NCBI RefSeq assembly: GCF_016466415.2
Contig: NZ_CP066771.1
Span: forward strand, 1,860,001 to 1,924,000
Reading direction: 5' to 3'
Source of the DNA: Ralstonia pickettii
GTDB taxonomy: Bacteria > Pseudomonadota > Gammaproteobacteria > Burkholderiales > Burkholderiaceae
DNA: 64,000 bases
The notes beneath the pieces were generated by a model that did not search any database, was not told where the DNA came from, and saw only the letters and a program-made list of their open reading frames with translations. Positions 28,923 to 36,681 of the stretch are shown one piece after another. Made by a program: the position numbers and the translations under genes. The first letter of the stretch is position 1. The number at the start of each line of letters is the position of its first letter.

Positions 28923-30986
28923 ATGACGGGCACACAGGTCACTGGGCAAGTCACCAAGCGCGACGGTTCATTGGCGCCGTTCGATGCGCAGAAGATTCGA
29001 CAGGCCATCGCCGCAGCCGGCCAGGCCACCGGCGAATTCGACACCATCGAGGCGCAGCACCTGACCTCAGGCGTGGTTGCACATCTTGCGCCGCTCCCCT
29101 GCCCAGGTATCGAAATCATCCAGAACTGCGTGGAAGAGGTGCTGGTGGACGCCGGCTATTGGCGCACCGCGCGCGCCTACATCGTCTACCGCGAACAGCA
29201 CGCCCGGCTGCGTTCGCTCAAGCACACGCTGGTCGATGTCGAAAGCACGATGGAGGAGTACCTCGAGCAGCGCGACTGGCGCGTCAACGCCAACGCCAAT
29301 CAGGGCTACAGCCTGGGCGGCCTGATCCTGAACGTGGCGGGCAAGGTCACGGCCAACTACTGGCTTTCGCACGTCTACAGCCCCGAAGCGGGCACGGCGC
29401 ACCGCGAGGGCGACCTCCACATCCACGATCTCGACATGCTCTCGGGCTACTGCGCAGGCTGGTCGTTGCGGCGGTTGCTGACGGAGGGATTCAACGGCGT
29501 GCCGGGCAAGGTGGAGGCAACGCCGCCGCGGCATATGTCCGCAGCCATCGGGCAGATCGTCAACTTTCTGGGCACGCTGCAGAACGAGTGGGCCGGCGCG
29601 CAGGCGTTCAGTTCGTTCGATACCTACATGGCGCCGTTCATCCGCCGCGACGCGATGTCGTATGCCGCGGTCAAGCAGTCCATGCAGGAACTGATCTACA
29701 ACCTGAACGTACCCAGCCGCTGGGGCACGCAAACGCCGTTCACCAACCTCACGTTCGACTGGACTTGCCCGGCCGACCTGCGCGAACAGGTTCCTTACAT
29801 CGGCGGCGAAGAGATGCCCTTCACCTACGGCGATCTCCAGCCCGAGATGGACATGATCAACCGCGCGTACATCGAGGTCATGATGGCCGGCGATGCGAAA
29901 GACCGCGCGTTCACGTTCCCAATACCGACCTACAACATCACGTCGGACTTCGATTGGGAGCATCCAAACACCACGTTGCTGTTCGAGATGACGGCGCGCT
30001 ACGGGCTGCCCTACTTTCAGAACTTCCTCAACTCCGACCTGGAGCCGCACATGGTGCGCTCGATGTGCTGCCGCCTGCAGCTTGACCTGCGCGAACTGCT
30101 CAAGCGCGGCAACGGGTTGTTTGGCTCGGCTGAGCAGACCGGGTCCATCGGCGTCGTGACCGTCAACTGCGCACGACTGGGGTATCTCTACGCGGGCGAT
30201 GAGGCAGCGCTGCTGGCGCGGCTGGACACGCTGCTCGCCCTCGGCCGCGATGTGCTGGAGGTCAAGCGCAAGTTCGTGCAGCGGCTGATCGATCAGGGGC
30301 TGTATCCATACACGCGCCGATACCTGGGCACGCTGCGCAACCACTTCAGTACGCTGGGCGTGAACGGCATCAACGAAATGGTGCGCAACTTCACACACGA
30401 TGCCGACGACATCACCACGCCATTCGGCCATGCCATGGCGGTGCGCCTGCTCGACCACGTACGTCAGCGCATGACGGAATTCCAGGAGGCGACCGGGCAC
30501 CTGTACAACCTCGAAGCCACACCCGCAGAGGGCACCACCTACCGCTTCGCCCGCGAAGACCGCAAGCGCTGGCCTGGCATCCTGCAGGCCGGTACGACCG
30601 CGCAGCCGTATTACACCAACTCAAGCCAGTTGCCCGTCGGCTACACCGACGACCCGTTTGAAGCGCTGGCGCGCCAGGAAGCACTGCAGAGCAAGTACAC
30701 GGGCGGCACGGTCCTGCACCTGTACATGAACGAAGCGATCTCATCGCCGCAGGCATGCAAGGAACTCGTGCGCCGCGCGCTGGCCAACTTCCGCCTGCCG
30801 TACATCACCATCACCCCGACGTTTTCGATCTGCCCGAAACACGGCTATCTGTCCGGCCATCACACGTTCTGTCCGAAATGCGATGCAGATCTGCTGGCCC
30901 AGCAGCCCCACGGCAAGTGCGGCTGCACAGCGGCCGGCACCCCAGGTTCTTCCACCCACCTCCATCACGAAGGAGCCTCCGTATGA
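28923..30986 (+). CDS. nrdD: Anaerobic ribonucleoside-triphosphate reductase, large part without glycyl-radical loop
   Basis: 687 residues. The start is taken at ATG 28923, six bases after GGAG; ATG 28911 in the same frame lacks a ribosome site and lies in an NrdR box. Order: ATP-cone (TKRDGSLAPFDAQKIRQAI) about residues 8-95, then the ten-stranded barrel of class III reductase (GYSLGGLILNVAGKVTANYW; LHIHDLDMLSGYC; VPSRWGTQTPFTNLTFDW; TGGTVLHLYMNE). It ends with the zinc site (CPKHGYLSG, FCPKC, KCGC). Typical NrdD continues from here into the glycyl-radical loop; this protein stops about 15 residues after the zinc site, and the loop is encoded by the next, overlapping ORF. The family reduces NTPs to dNTPs without oxygen. 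Confidence 0.93.
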   Translation: MTGTQVTGQVTKRDGSLAPFDAQKIRQAIAAAGQATGEFDTIEAQHLTSGVVAHLAPLPCPGIEIIQNCVEEVLVDAGYWRTARAYIVYREQHARLRSLKHTLVDVESTMEEYLEQRDWRVNANANQGYSLGGLILNVAGKVTANYWLSHVYSPEAGTAHREGDLHIHDLDMLSGYCAGWSLRRLLTEGFNGVPGKVEATPPRHMSAAIGQIVNFLGTLQNEWAGAQAFSSFDTYMAPFIRRDAMSYAAVKQSMQELIYNLNVPSRWGTQTPFTNLTFDWTCPADLREQVPYIGGEEMPFTYGDLQPEMDMINRAYIEVMMAGDAKDRAFTFPIPTYNITSDFDWEHPNTTLLFEMTARYGLPYFQNFLNSDLEPHMVRSMCCRLQLDLRELLKRGNGLFGSAEQTGSIGVVTVNCARLGYLYAGDEAALLARLDTLLALGRDVLEVKRKFVQRLIDQGLYPYTRRYLGTLRNHFSTLGVNGINEMVRNFTHDADDITTPFGHAMAVRLLDHVRQRMTEFQEATGHLYNLEATPAEGTTYRFAREDRKRWPGILQAGTTAQPYYTNSSQLPVGYTDDPFEALARQEALQSKYTGGTVLHLYMNEAISSPQACKELVRRALANFRLPYITITPTFSICPKHGYLSGHHTFCPKCDADLLAQQPHGKCGCTAAGTPGSSTHLHHEGASV

Positions 30987-31159
30987 CCACCGTTGCACAA
31001 ACCACCAACCGCACCGTTGCACTCGACGACAGCCAGCGCACGCGCTGCGAAGTCTGGACCCGCGTGATGGGCTATCACCGGCCCGTCAGCTCATTCAATA
31101 TCGGCAAGCAAGGGGAATTCCGTGAACGCCGCTTCTTCGTTGAAGACCGCGCCCGCTGA
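30983..31159 (+). CDS. Stand-alone glycyl-radical segment of NrdD (58 residues)
   Basis: ATG 30983 overlaps the nrdD stop (ATGA) and has a strong AAGGAG site eight bases upstream. Residues 19-52 (from RTRCEVWTRVMGYHRP to RERRFF) correspond to the C-terminal glycyl-radical region of class III reductases. Gly30 in RVMGY is the expected radical site. The first 15 or so residues look like a linker. The segment is in a different frame from nrdD, so the two are not one polypeptide unless ribosomes shift frame. It probably docks into the NrdD barrel in trans, as GrcA does for pyruvate formate-lyase. A sequencing indel is a less likely alternative because of the good ribosome site. Confidence 0.85.
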   Translation: MTTVAQTTNRTVALDDSQRTRCEVWTRVMGYHRPVSSFNIGKQGEFRERRFFVEDRAR

Positions 31160-31835
31160 GCCGCCACACTGCCCGCCGCCGGCCATCGGCGGCCTGGCAC
31201 CTTTTTCCAGCGTCGACTGGCCCGGGCAGCTTGCGGCGGTGGTGTTCGTGGCCGGCTGCCCGTGGCGCTGTCATTACTGCCACAACCCGCACTTGCAGAC
31301 CCGGACACGCACGCTGGATTGGAACGACGTCTTCGCCTTTCTGCAGCGTCGCACGGGCCTGCTCGATGCGGTGGTCTTCTCGGGCGGTGAACCGCTGAGC
31401 GAGCCGCACCTGCCGCAACTGATACGCGACGTGCGGGCGCTCGGCTACAAGATTGGCCTGCACACCGGCGGCATCTATCCGGCGCGCCTGACCGACGTAC
31501 TGCCGCAGCTGGACTGGGTGGGGCTCGACATCAAGACCAGCGCACCGCACTACGACGCGCTCACGGGCCGCCGCGGCAGCGCAGCGCCGGTCGATGCGTG
31601 CCTGGATCTTCTGCTGCAGAACGGCGGCGCATTCGAATGCCGCACCACATGGCACCCCGACTGGTTGCCGGAACCGCAACTTCTTGCGCTGGCGCAAAAC
31701 CTCAGCCGGCGCGGCGTGAAACACTACGCACTACAAGCCTACCGAAGTGCCCCCGGAACCCCGGCCATCACGCTGCCCAGCGAGGGCACCCAGCGCGCAT
31801 TGGCTGCCAGCTTTTCTTCTTTCTGTTGCCGGTGA
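31122..31835 (+). CDS. nrdG: Radical SAM activase of anaerobic ribonucleotide reductase
   Basis: 237 residues, GTG 31122 behind AAGGGGA, overlapping the 58-residue ORF by 38 bases. The [4Fe-4S]/SAM motif is Cys46-x3-Cys50-x2-Cys53 (CPWRCHYCHNP), followed by the glycine-rich FSGGEPL. It generates the glycyl radical on the reductase. It is longer than E. coli NrdG (about 154 residues) and resembles the NrdG2 type. Tight overlap of nrdD, the loop ORF and nrdG indicates one coupled unit. Confidence 0.94.
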   Translation: MNAASSLKTAPAEPPHCPPPAIGGLAPFSSVDWPGQLAAVVFVAGCPWRCHYCHNPHLQTRTRTLDWNDVFAFLQRRTGLLDAVVFSGGEPLSEPHLPQLIRDVRALGYKIGLHTGGIYPARLTDVLPQLDWVGLDIKTSAPHYDALTGRRGSAAPVDACLDLLLQNGGAFECRTTWHPDWLPEPQLLALAQNLSRRGVKHYALQAYRSAPGTPAITLPSEGTQRALAASFSSFCCR

Positions 31836-31839
31836 CACC

Positions 31840-32517
31840 ATGCAAGACCCCCTCAATGTGGGCGATCTGCTCAAGCACAGCCCGCTGTTCCTGGACTTCG
31901 ACGACGATGACATTGCCTTGCTCGCGCGCGACAGCCACGCAGTGCGCGTGTCGCGGCACGACTTCGCGTTTCGCCGTGGCGACCACGCCGATGGCTTCTA
32001 TGTCGTGGTGGTCGGTGCGATCAAACTTGTATTGCCGGGGGCGCACGGCCAATGCAAGGTCATCGAGTTCTTCGGGCCCGGCGAGTGCTTTGGCGAGCCC
32101 TTCATGTTTCTGAACCGCCCCTACGCGGCAGATGCGCAAGCCATGGAAGACAGCCTGCTTGTCTGGATCGGTAAGCGCGCCGTCGACGATGCACTCCACG
32201 TGCATCCGCGCCTGGCGCGGCAGATGTTGACGGGGCTGTCCACCCGCCTGCACACGCTGATGTGCGACATCGAAACCGTGAACCTGCAAAGCGCCAATGA
32301 ACGGCTGATCGGGTATTTGCTCTCGCTGCCGCGCAAGTTTGATCGCACGCGGTTTCCATGCAGCAAGAGTCTGGTCGCGTCCAAGCTCGGGCTGGCACCG
32401 GCCACGCTGTCCCGCACGCTGCGACAGTTGATTCGCGACGGGTTGATCCGCGTGGAAGGCCGCGAGGTCGTGATCCAAAACACCACGGCGTTGCAGCGTC
32501 AGCTCATGGCGGGATAG
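31840..32517 (+). CDS. Crp/Fnr-family transcriptional regulator (Dnr-like)
   Basis: 225 residues, ATG 31840, four bases after nrdG. A cyclic-nucleotide-binding-type beta-roll domain (about 20-130; FFGPGECFGEPFMFLNRPY) is followed by a dimerisation helix and a Crp-type winged helix (SKSLVASKLGLAPATLSRTLRQL). It lacks the N-terminal cysteine cluster of oxygen-sensing FNR, so it is not an Fe-S FNR. A heme/NO-sensing Dnr-type or other role is more likely. The recognition helix has TLSR, which keeps the Ser-Arg pair used by FNR to read TTGAT/TTGAC half-sites. FNR-like dyads precede both nearby anaerobic operons. Confidence 0.88.
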   Translation: MQDPLNVGDLLKHSPLFLDFDDDDIALLARDSHAVRVSRHDFAFRRGDHADGFYVVVVGAIKLVLPGAHGQCKVIEFFGPGECFGEPFMFLNRPYAADAQAMEDSLLVWIGKRAVDDALHVHPRLARQMLTGLSTRLHTLMCDIETVNLQSANERLIGYLLSLPRKFDRTRFPCSKSLVASKLGLAPATLSRTLRQLIRDGLIRVEGREVVIQNTTALQRQLMAG

Positions 32518-32537
32518 CAGTAGAAGCTCGACGCAGG

Positions 32538-32927
32538 TCAATCGCCTGCGGTGTCGGGCCGATGCTTGAGCGTGTTGACGGCATCATCCACCAGCGCGGC
32601 GGCAGCACTCAATTCATCGTCGCTGCAATCAGCGTGATAACGCTTCTTGGCGCCGCACTGGTTGAGCACGAGGTGAACGTCCGGTGCCACGCCCACCGTT
32701 GCCAGACAGGCCCTGACGCACGCCAGTGCACAACCGTCGAGCGCGAGAATAGGCCGTCCGCTGCGTGCTGTCTTGACGAGCGCGCGAACACCGCCGCCGA
32801 CACCGCTGATACAAGACATCTCTGCCCTGCCTGCACGGTCCAAATCGACGGCCAGGCGGTTTGCCGCTTGCGCCACGCTCGAACAACCCGAGCAGGCATA
32901 GACGAGGGGCAACGCGCGTGATGACAT
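32538..32927 (-). CDS. DGC-domain putative zinc-binding protein
   Basis: 129 residues, ATG 32927. It shows the two signatures of the DGC family: an N-terminal CSGCS pair (Cys12, Cys15) and Asp64-Gly65-Cys66 followed by Cys70. Further cysteines (MSCISGVGGG, NQCGAKKRYHADC) make a multi-cysteine metal site likely. It is the last gene of the minus-strand ubi operon, 13 bases after ubiT. Biochemical function unknown; the position suggests a role in anaerobic quinone or redox metabolism. Confidence 0.85.
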   Translation of the reverse strand: MSSRALPLVYACSGCSSVAQAANRLAVDLDRAGRAEMSCISGVGGGVRALVKTARSGRPILALDGCALACVRACLATVGVAPDVHLVLNQCGAKKRYHADCSDDELSAAAALVDDAVNTLKHRPDTAGD

Positions 32928-32940
32928 GGCGCCCCTCTCC

Positions 32941-33366
32941 CTACCGCGATTGCCAGCGTGCAAGCCACGCCGGGCGTGCGGCCGCATCGAGCCAGTTCTT
33001 GACAATCAGCCCAAGCTCCGTGTCCCCCGCAATCTTGAGGCGGCGCTGGAAGAACAGCGTGTCCGCGTCGGCAGTGCCGCGAATGAGCGCAACGAAATCG
33101 CCCATGCCTGCACGCAACTCCAGCTCAGGTTCGGAGCTTGACGCAGAAAACATGTGGAACGCTCCACCGCGGCAGCAAAAACAGGCGCGCAAGCCCAGGT
33201 CCTCCACGGTGATGGCAAAGCGCCGCCCGTCCAACTCCGGGGGCGGCGTCAGCCAAGACAGGCGGCGGGCGAGATCGAGCCCCATCACAAAGGGGAACGA
33301 TGTGAGCGGCACCGGTAGGCTGCGCGCCATGCGAACGAAGACTTCGGGTGGGCGCAGGCGCGTCAT
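32941..33366 (-). CDS. ubiT: Ubiquinone biosynthesis accessory factor UbiT (SCP2-type lipid carrier)
   Basis: 141 residues. ATG 33366 overlaps the ubiV stop (ATGA). An SCP2 sterol-carrier-like domain ([19 protein letters not shown]...; [30 protein letters not shown]) fits UbiT (formerly YhbT), which binds ubiquinone intermediates for the oxygen-independent route. The family call rests on the SCP2 fold plus the diagnostic neighbours ubiU and ubiV. Confidence 0.9.
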   Translation of the reverse strand: MTRLRPPEVFVRMARSLPVPLTSFPFVMGLDLARRLSWLTPPPELDGRRFAITVEDLGLRACFCCRGGAFHMFSASSSEPELELRAGMGDFVALIRGTADADTLFFQRRLKIAGDTELGLIVKNWLDAAARPAWLARWQSR

Positions 33367-34253
33367 TGCGGCATCTCCAGCCACTCAATGCCGGACTGCC
33401 CATGCCAGTAGCCATTGCAGCGCCCAATGCCCTCCGGCGGCTGCACGTCCCGCACAGGCAGGCCCAGGCGCAGGCGCAGGGCATCCAGTGCTGCCACGGC
33501 GTCCAGCGTGCCGCGCGATTGCGGGCTGACACGCAACACCTTCACACCCAGCGCAGACAGCGCGGGCGCCTGATCGAGAATGTCGAGGCATTGCCCGGAT
33601 TGCGTCTGGATACCGTTGATGGCGAGAAACTCCTGCCCTTCGCGCGTGCGCACCGCCAGGCCATCGGGATGCTCGATGCAGCGGAATCCGCAGTCGTCCT
33701 TGTTGAGGCGAAAGTGCCGCGCCGTAAAGCAGCGTGCGGAAAATGCCAGCGGCAAGCGTCCCCACACCATCGCTTCGATCGCCAATTCGGCTGGCTTCTC
33801 GCGCATCAGGCCGGCCAGTGTGGCCTGGCTCATCTCCAGCGGCATGACCGCACGCACCGCGCCCAGCCCAGCCAGCCACGCCAGGGTCGCGCCGTGATAC
33901 GCGTTGCAATGCGGCCCGGCAACGAATGGCCGACCGTTCAGCAACCGCACGGCGCCAAGCTCGCCGGCTTCGACCATCCAGACGTCCTGCTGACACTGCT
34001 TGCGCAACGCCTGCGCCTCGGCACTGGTTTCGATGAGCGTGCGCGTCGACAGCACAACCGACTTGCCAGCCTCGCGCAGCATGGCGGCGATATCGAGCCA
34101 GTCGTCCGCGCGCAATTCGTGGCGGCGGCTGCAAACCGTCTCGCCCACATAGACGATGTCGACAGGGCTAGCGGCCACTTCTGCGTAAAAGTCGAACGTC
34201 TGTAGCCGCGGCCAGTAGTACAGCAGCGGACCAAGCGAAATTTCGTAAGACAT
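33363..34253 (-). CDS. ubiV: Oxygen-independent ubiquinone hydroxylation protein UbiV
   Basis: 296-residue U32-family [4Fe-4S] protein (formerly YhbV). The cluster ligands are visible as Cys41, Cys175, Cys188 and Cys192; the x12 and x3 spacing of the last three is the same as in E. coli UbiV. It forms a heterodimer with UbiU for O2-independent ring hydroxylation. It lies 10 bases after ubiU and overlaps ubiT. Confidence 0.95.
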   Translation of the reverse strand: MSYEISLGPLLYYWPRLQTFDFYAEVAASPVDIVYVGETVCSRRHELRADDWLDIAAMLREAGKSVVLSTRTLIETSAEAQALRKQCQQDVWMVEAGELGAVRLLNGRPFVAGPHCNAYHGATLAWLAGLGAVRAVMPLEMSQATLAGLMREKPAELAIEAMVWGRLPLAFSARCFTARHFRLNKDDCGFRCIEHPDGLAVRTREGQEFLAINGIQTQSGQCLDILDQAPALSALGVKVLRVSPQSRGTLDAVAALDALRLRLGLPVRDVQPPEGIGRCNGYWHGQSGIEWLEMPQ

Positions 34254-34263
34254 GATGTGCCTT

Positions 34264-35280
34264 CTATTTCCAGGGCCGATCAAACGCACCTTGCGTGACG
34301 TGCGCGCCTTCTGCGTGGCGCACGAGTGCGGCCTGCCAATCGGGCTTGACCGAGAAGCGCGCCGGGTCCGCCTGTGCAGCATCCAATGCGGCGCGCAATG
34401 TGGCCACCACCTGCGCAACGTACGCCGGACTGCGCTGACGCCCCTCGATCTTGATCGCCGACACACCCATGGCGAGCAGCCTGGGCAACAGGCTGAGCGC
34501 ATTGAGGCTCGTGGGTTCTTCGAGCACGTGGTCGACCTCACCGTCGACGAGGAAGCGCCCCTTGCACAGCGTCGGATACCCAGCCGGTTCGCCCGGTGCG
34601 TATTGGTCGATCATGATGTTGTTCAGGCGTGCATCCAGACTGCCGTCGCGCTCGACCCAGCGCACCGCGTGCGCCGGCGAACACACACCCTTGTTGTTGG
34701 GTGAATCCCCCGTGGCATACGACGACAGCAGGCAACGACCTTCAGCCATCACGCACAGGCTGCCAAAACCGAATACCTCGATCTGCACCGAAGTCTGCTG
34801 GATCACACGTTCGACTTCGGTCAAGGTCAGCACGCGCGGCAGGACGGCGCGGTGGATGCCGAACTGCTCACGCATGAGCTCGATGGCGTCGGCATGCGTT
34901 GCCGAACCCTGCACGGATAGATGCAGCCGAAGGTTGGGATAGCGCTCGCATGCATAGGCCATCAGCCCGGGGTCGGCCAGGATCACGGCATCGGCGCCCA
35001 GCATGTAGGCAGCATCGATTGCCATGTGCCACTCGATGGCACGGCCAGGCTGCGGAAACGTGTTGATGGCAAACAGCACCTGGCGCCCTTTCCGATGCGC
35101 AAATTCGACGCCGGCTCGGATGTCGCTCTCGGTAAAGTTCAGGCCGGCGAAGTTGCGCGCGTTGGTCGCATTCTTCAAGCCGAGGTAGACGGTATCGGCC
35201 CCGGCCTCCACGGCCGCCTTGAGCGCGGCCAGGCTGCCGGCGGGCGCCACGAGTTCAATGGGGGAAGCGTTCTGTGTCAT
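34264..35280 (-). CDS. ubiU: Oxygen-independent ubiquinone hydroxylation protein UbiU
   Basis: 338-residue U32-family [4Fe-4S] protein (formerly YhbU). Cluster cysteines are at 176, 183, 200 and 239, each exactly seven residues later than the four known in E. coli UbiU. The N-terminus [26 protein letters not shown] is typical of U32 proteins. Here it acts in anaerobic ubiquinone synthesis with UbiV and UbiT. It is probably cotranscribed with the membrane protein gene ending 45 bases upstream. Confidence 0.96.
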   Translation of the reverse strand: MTQNASPIELVAPAGSLAALKAAVEAGADTVYLGLKNATNARNFAGLNFTESDIRAGVEFAHRKGRQVLFAINTFPQPGRAIEWHMAIDAAYMLGADAVILADPGLMAYACERYPNLRLHLSVQGSATHADAIELMREQFGIHRAVLPRVLTLTEVERVIQQTSVQIEVFGFGSLCVMAEGRCLLSSYATGDSPNNKGVCSPAHAVRWVERDGSLDARLNNIMIDQYAPGEPAGYPTLCKGRFLVDGEVDHVLEEPTSLNALSLLPRLLAMGVSAIKIEGRQRSPAYVAQVVATLRAALDAAQADPARFSVKPDWQAALVRHAEGAHVTQGAFDRPWK

Positions 35281-35325
35281 GGCGGCCAGTCTGCGACTTG
35301 TCCGCCAATGTGGTTTTGCGTTCCG

Positions 35326-36606
35326 TCAAGCGGGCGCAAACGCTCGCGAGACACGGCGAAACGTCAGCAGCGCTCGGCACAGCATCGCACCCAGCCACAC
35401 GTGCGCCAGCGCGAACAGCAGGCCCGCGACCATCGCCATCCGCTCAGGATGCAGCGGCACCAGCAACAACGCCAGCAACACGAACAGCAGCAGGCGAGCA
35501 TGCCAATGCTGTTGCCGCTCACCGATCAACGTTTGCATGGCCGGCAGCCGCACATGCCGCGGCACCCGCCTGCGCAGGTGCATCCAGATCATGAACGGGA
35601 TGATCTTGCCAAGCATCGCGTTGACTGGCAGCACGCCACCGCCCACGACGGCCAGCGCGCCGATCTCCCATGCGATGGGCCAGTCTGACGGCAGCCAGGA
35701 TGCGGTCAGCCCCAACATGGCAACCACGAGCCAGGCGACGGCAGCGGCCAGCCACAACCGCCAGCCCGGATCGTGCCGACGACGCGCGCTGCACACTGCA
35801 CGCACGCCCACCAGCGCCAGCGCTGCCAGGGCGAGCCATCCCCATGTCTGCCAGAACACCGCATCGCCCACACCGCTGCATAGACTGCCAACGACCAGTG
35901 GCGCCCACAGCCACCACGGCATCAGCCGATGCCAAGGCTCAGGTAGACGCCGCGTCTGCCAGAACATCGGCAACACCGTCGACGCCACGCCCGCGACCAA
36001 CGTTGCCAGCCAGCCGCCGAGGCCCCAACCGACATGCAGGTTCAACAGCACGGGCGATGGCGCAAACCATCCGCTAGCCAATGCCGTGCCAAGCGTTGCG
36101 CCGCTCGCCAGCGTGACCAACAAGGGCCAGCCGATGCGGCGCAGTGTCCGCACCGTCGCATGCGTTGCGCGTGTCTGCCCCACGCGCATGCCAGCAAGGA
36201 TGATCAACGCAGCAGGGACCGCCAACAGCGGCGCACCCAACCAAGCAGCCAGCACGAACGCGCGATGGTCCGCGCCCAGGAAACCCGTTGCAAGCGCAGA
36301 TGCCGTTGCCACGCATGAGAGCGCAACCCAAGGCGACACCCATTCCGCGCCGCGCGCAGGCACACCGGCCACCACGGGAAGCAATTGAAATAGCGCACCA
36401 AGCATCGCCGGCAATAACATGCCCACGACCAAGGCGTGAACCAGCGCGAGCGATAGCGGAGCAAATCGGTCGGGCAAACCCGCAGACGGGCCCAGCGCCA
36501 GCAGGAGACCATCAGCCGCGCCCACCCACGGCACTGGCAGCAGGCAGCCGAACACCACGCCGGCGGGCGGCATGCGTTCGTAGAACAGCGTGGGGGCGGT
36601 TGGCAT
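35326..36606 (-). CDS. Polytopic membrane protein, NnrS/heme-copper-oxidase-like
   Basis: 426 residues from ATG 36606 (an in-frame TTG at 36630 would give 434). Eleven to twelve hydrophobic segments. The first helices carry LALVHALVVGMLLPAMLGALFQLLPVVAG, and later LLNLHVGWGLGGWLATLVAG, TVLPMFWQ and LGKIIPFMIWMHL. The spaced histidines in helices recall NnrS and subunit I-like proteins of denitrifiers, but the match is by general pattern only. As first gene of the ubiUVT operon behind an FNR-like dyad, a role in anaerobic or NO-related physiology is inferred. Confidence 0.75.
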   Translation of the reverse strand: MPTAPTLFYERMPPAGVVFGCLLPVPWVGAADGLLLALGPSAGLPDRFAPLSLALVHALVVGMLLPAMLGALFQLLPVVAGVPARGAEWVSPWVALSCVATASALATGFLGADHRAFVLAAWLGAPLLAVPAALIILAGMRVGQTRATHATVRTLRRIGWPLLVTLASGATLGTALASGWFAPSPVLLNLHVGWGLGGWLATLVAGVASTVLPMFWQTRRLPEPWHRLMPWWLWAPLVVGSLCSGVGDAVFWQTWGWLALAALALVGVRAVCSARRRHDPGWRLWLAAAVAWLVVAMLGLTASWLPSDWPIAWEIGALAVVGGGVLPVNAMLGKIIPFMIWMHLRRRVPRHVRLPAMQTLIGERQQHWHARLLLFVLLALLLVPLHPERMAMVAGLLFALAHVWLGAMLCRALLTFRRVSRAFAPA

Positions 36607-36664
36607 CGGGGCGGCTGAAGATCTGTCCAACCGACCAGGTTAGCGCAGACGCGGCTGCATGCGC

Positions 36665-36678
36665 TTGATATGTATTAA
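36665..36678 (-). promoter_or_regulatory. FNR-type dyad in front of the ubi operon
   Basis: TTGAT-ATGT-ATTAA matches nine of ten consensus positions of TTGAT-N4-ATCAA, and the flanks C...G extend the symmetry. It lies about 60 bases upstream of the first gene (ATG 36606) and just past the end of the AAA ATPase gene. This suggests activation of the whole operon when oxygen is low. Confidence 0.68.
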
Positions 36679-36681
36679 GCG

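Noticed and set aside
30940-31000. Sequencing frameshift as explanation of the split nrdD
   Set aside because: Not excluded, but the second ORF has its own AAGGAG at correct spacing and an ATGA overlap like other coupled genes in this genome, so a real split is preferred.
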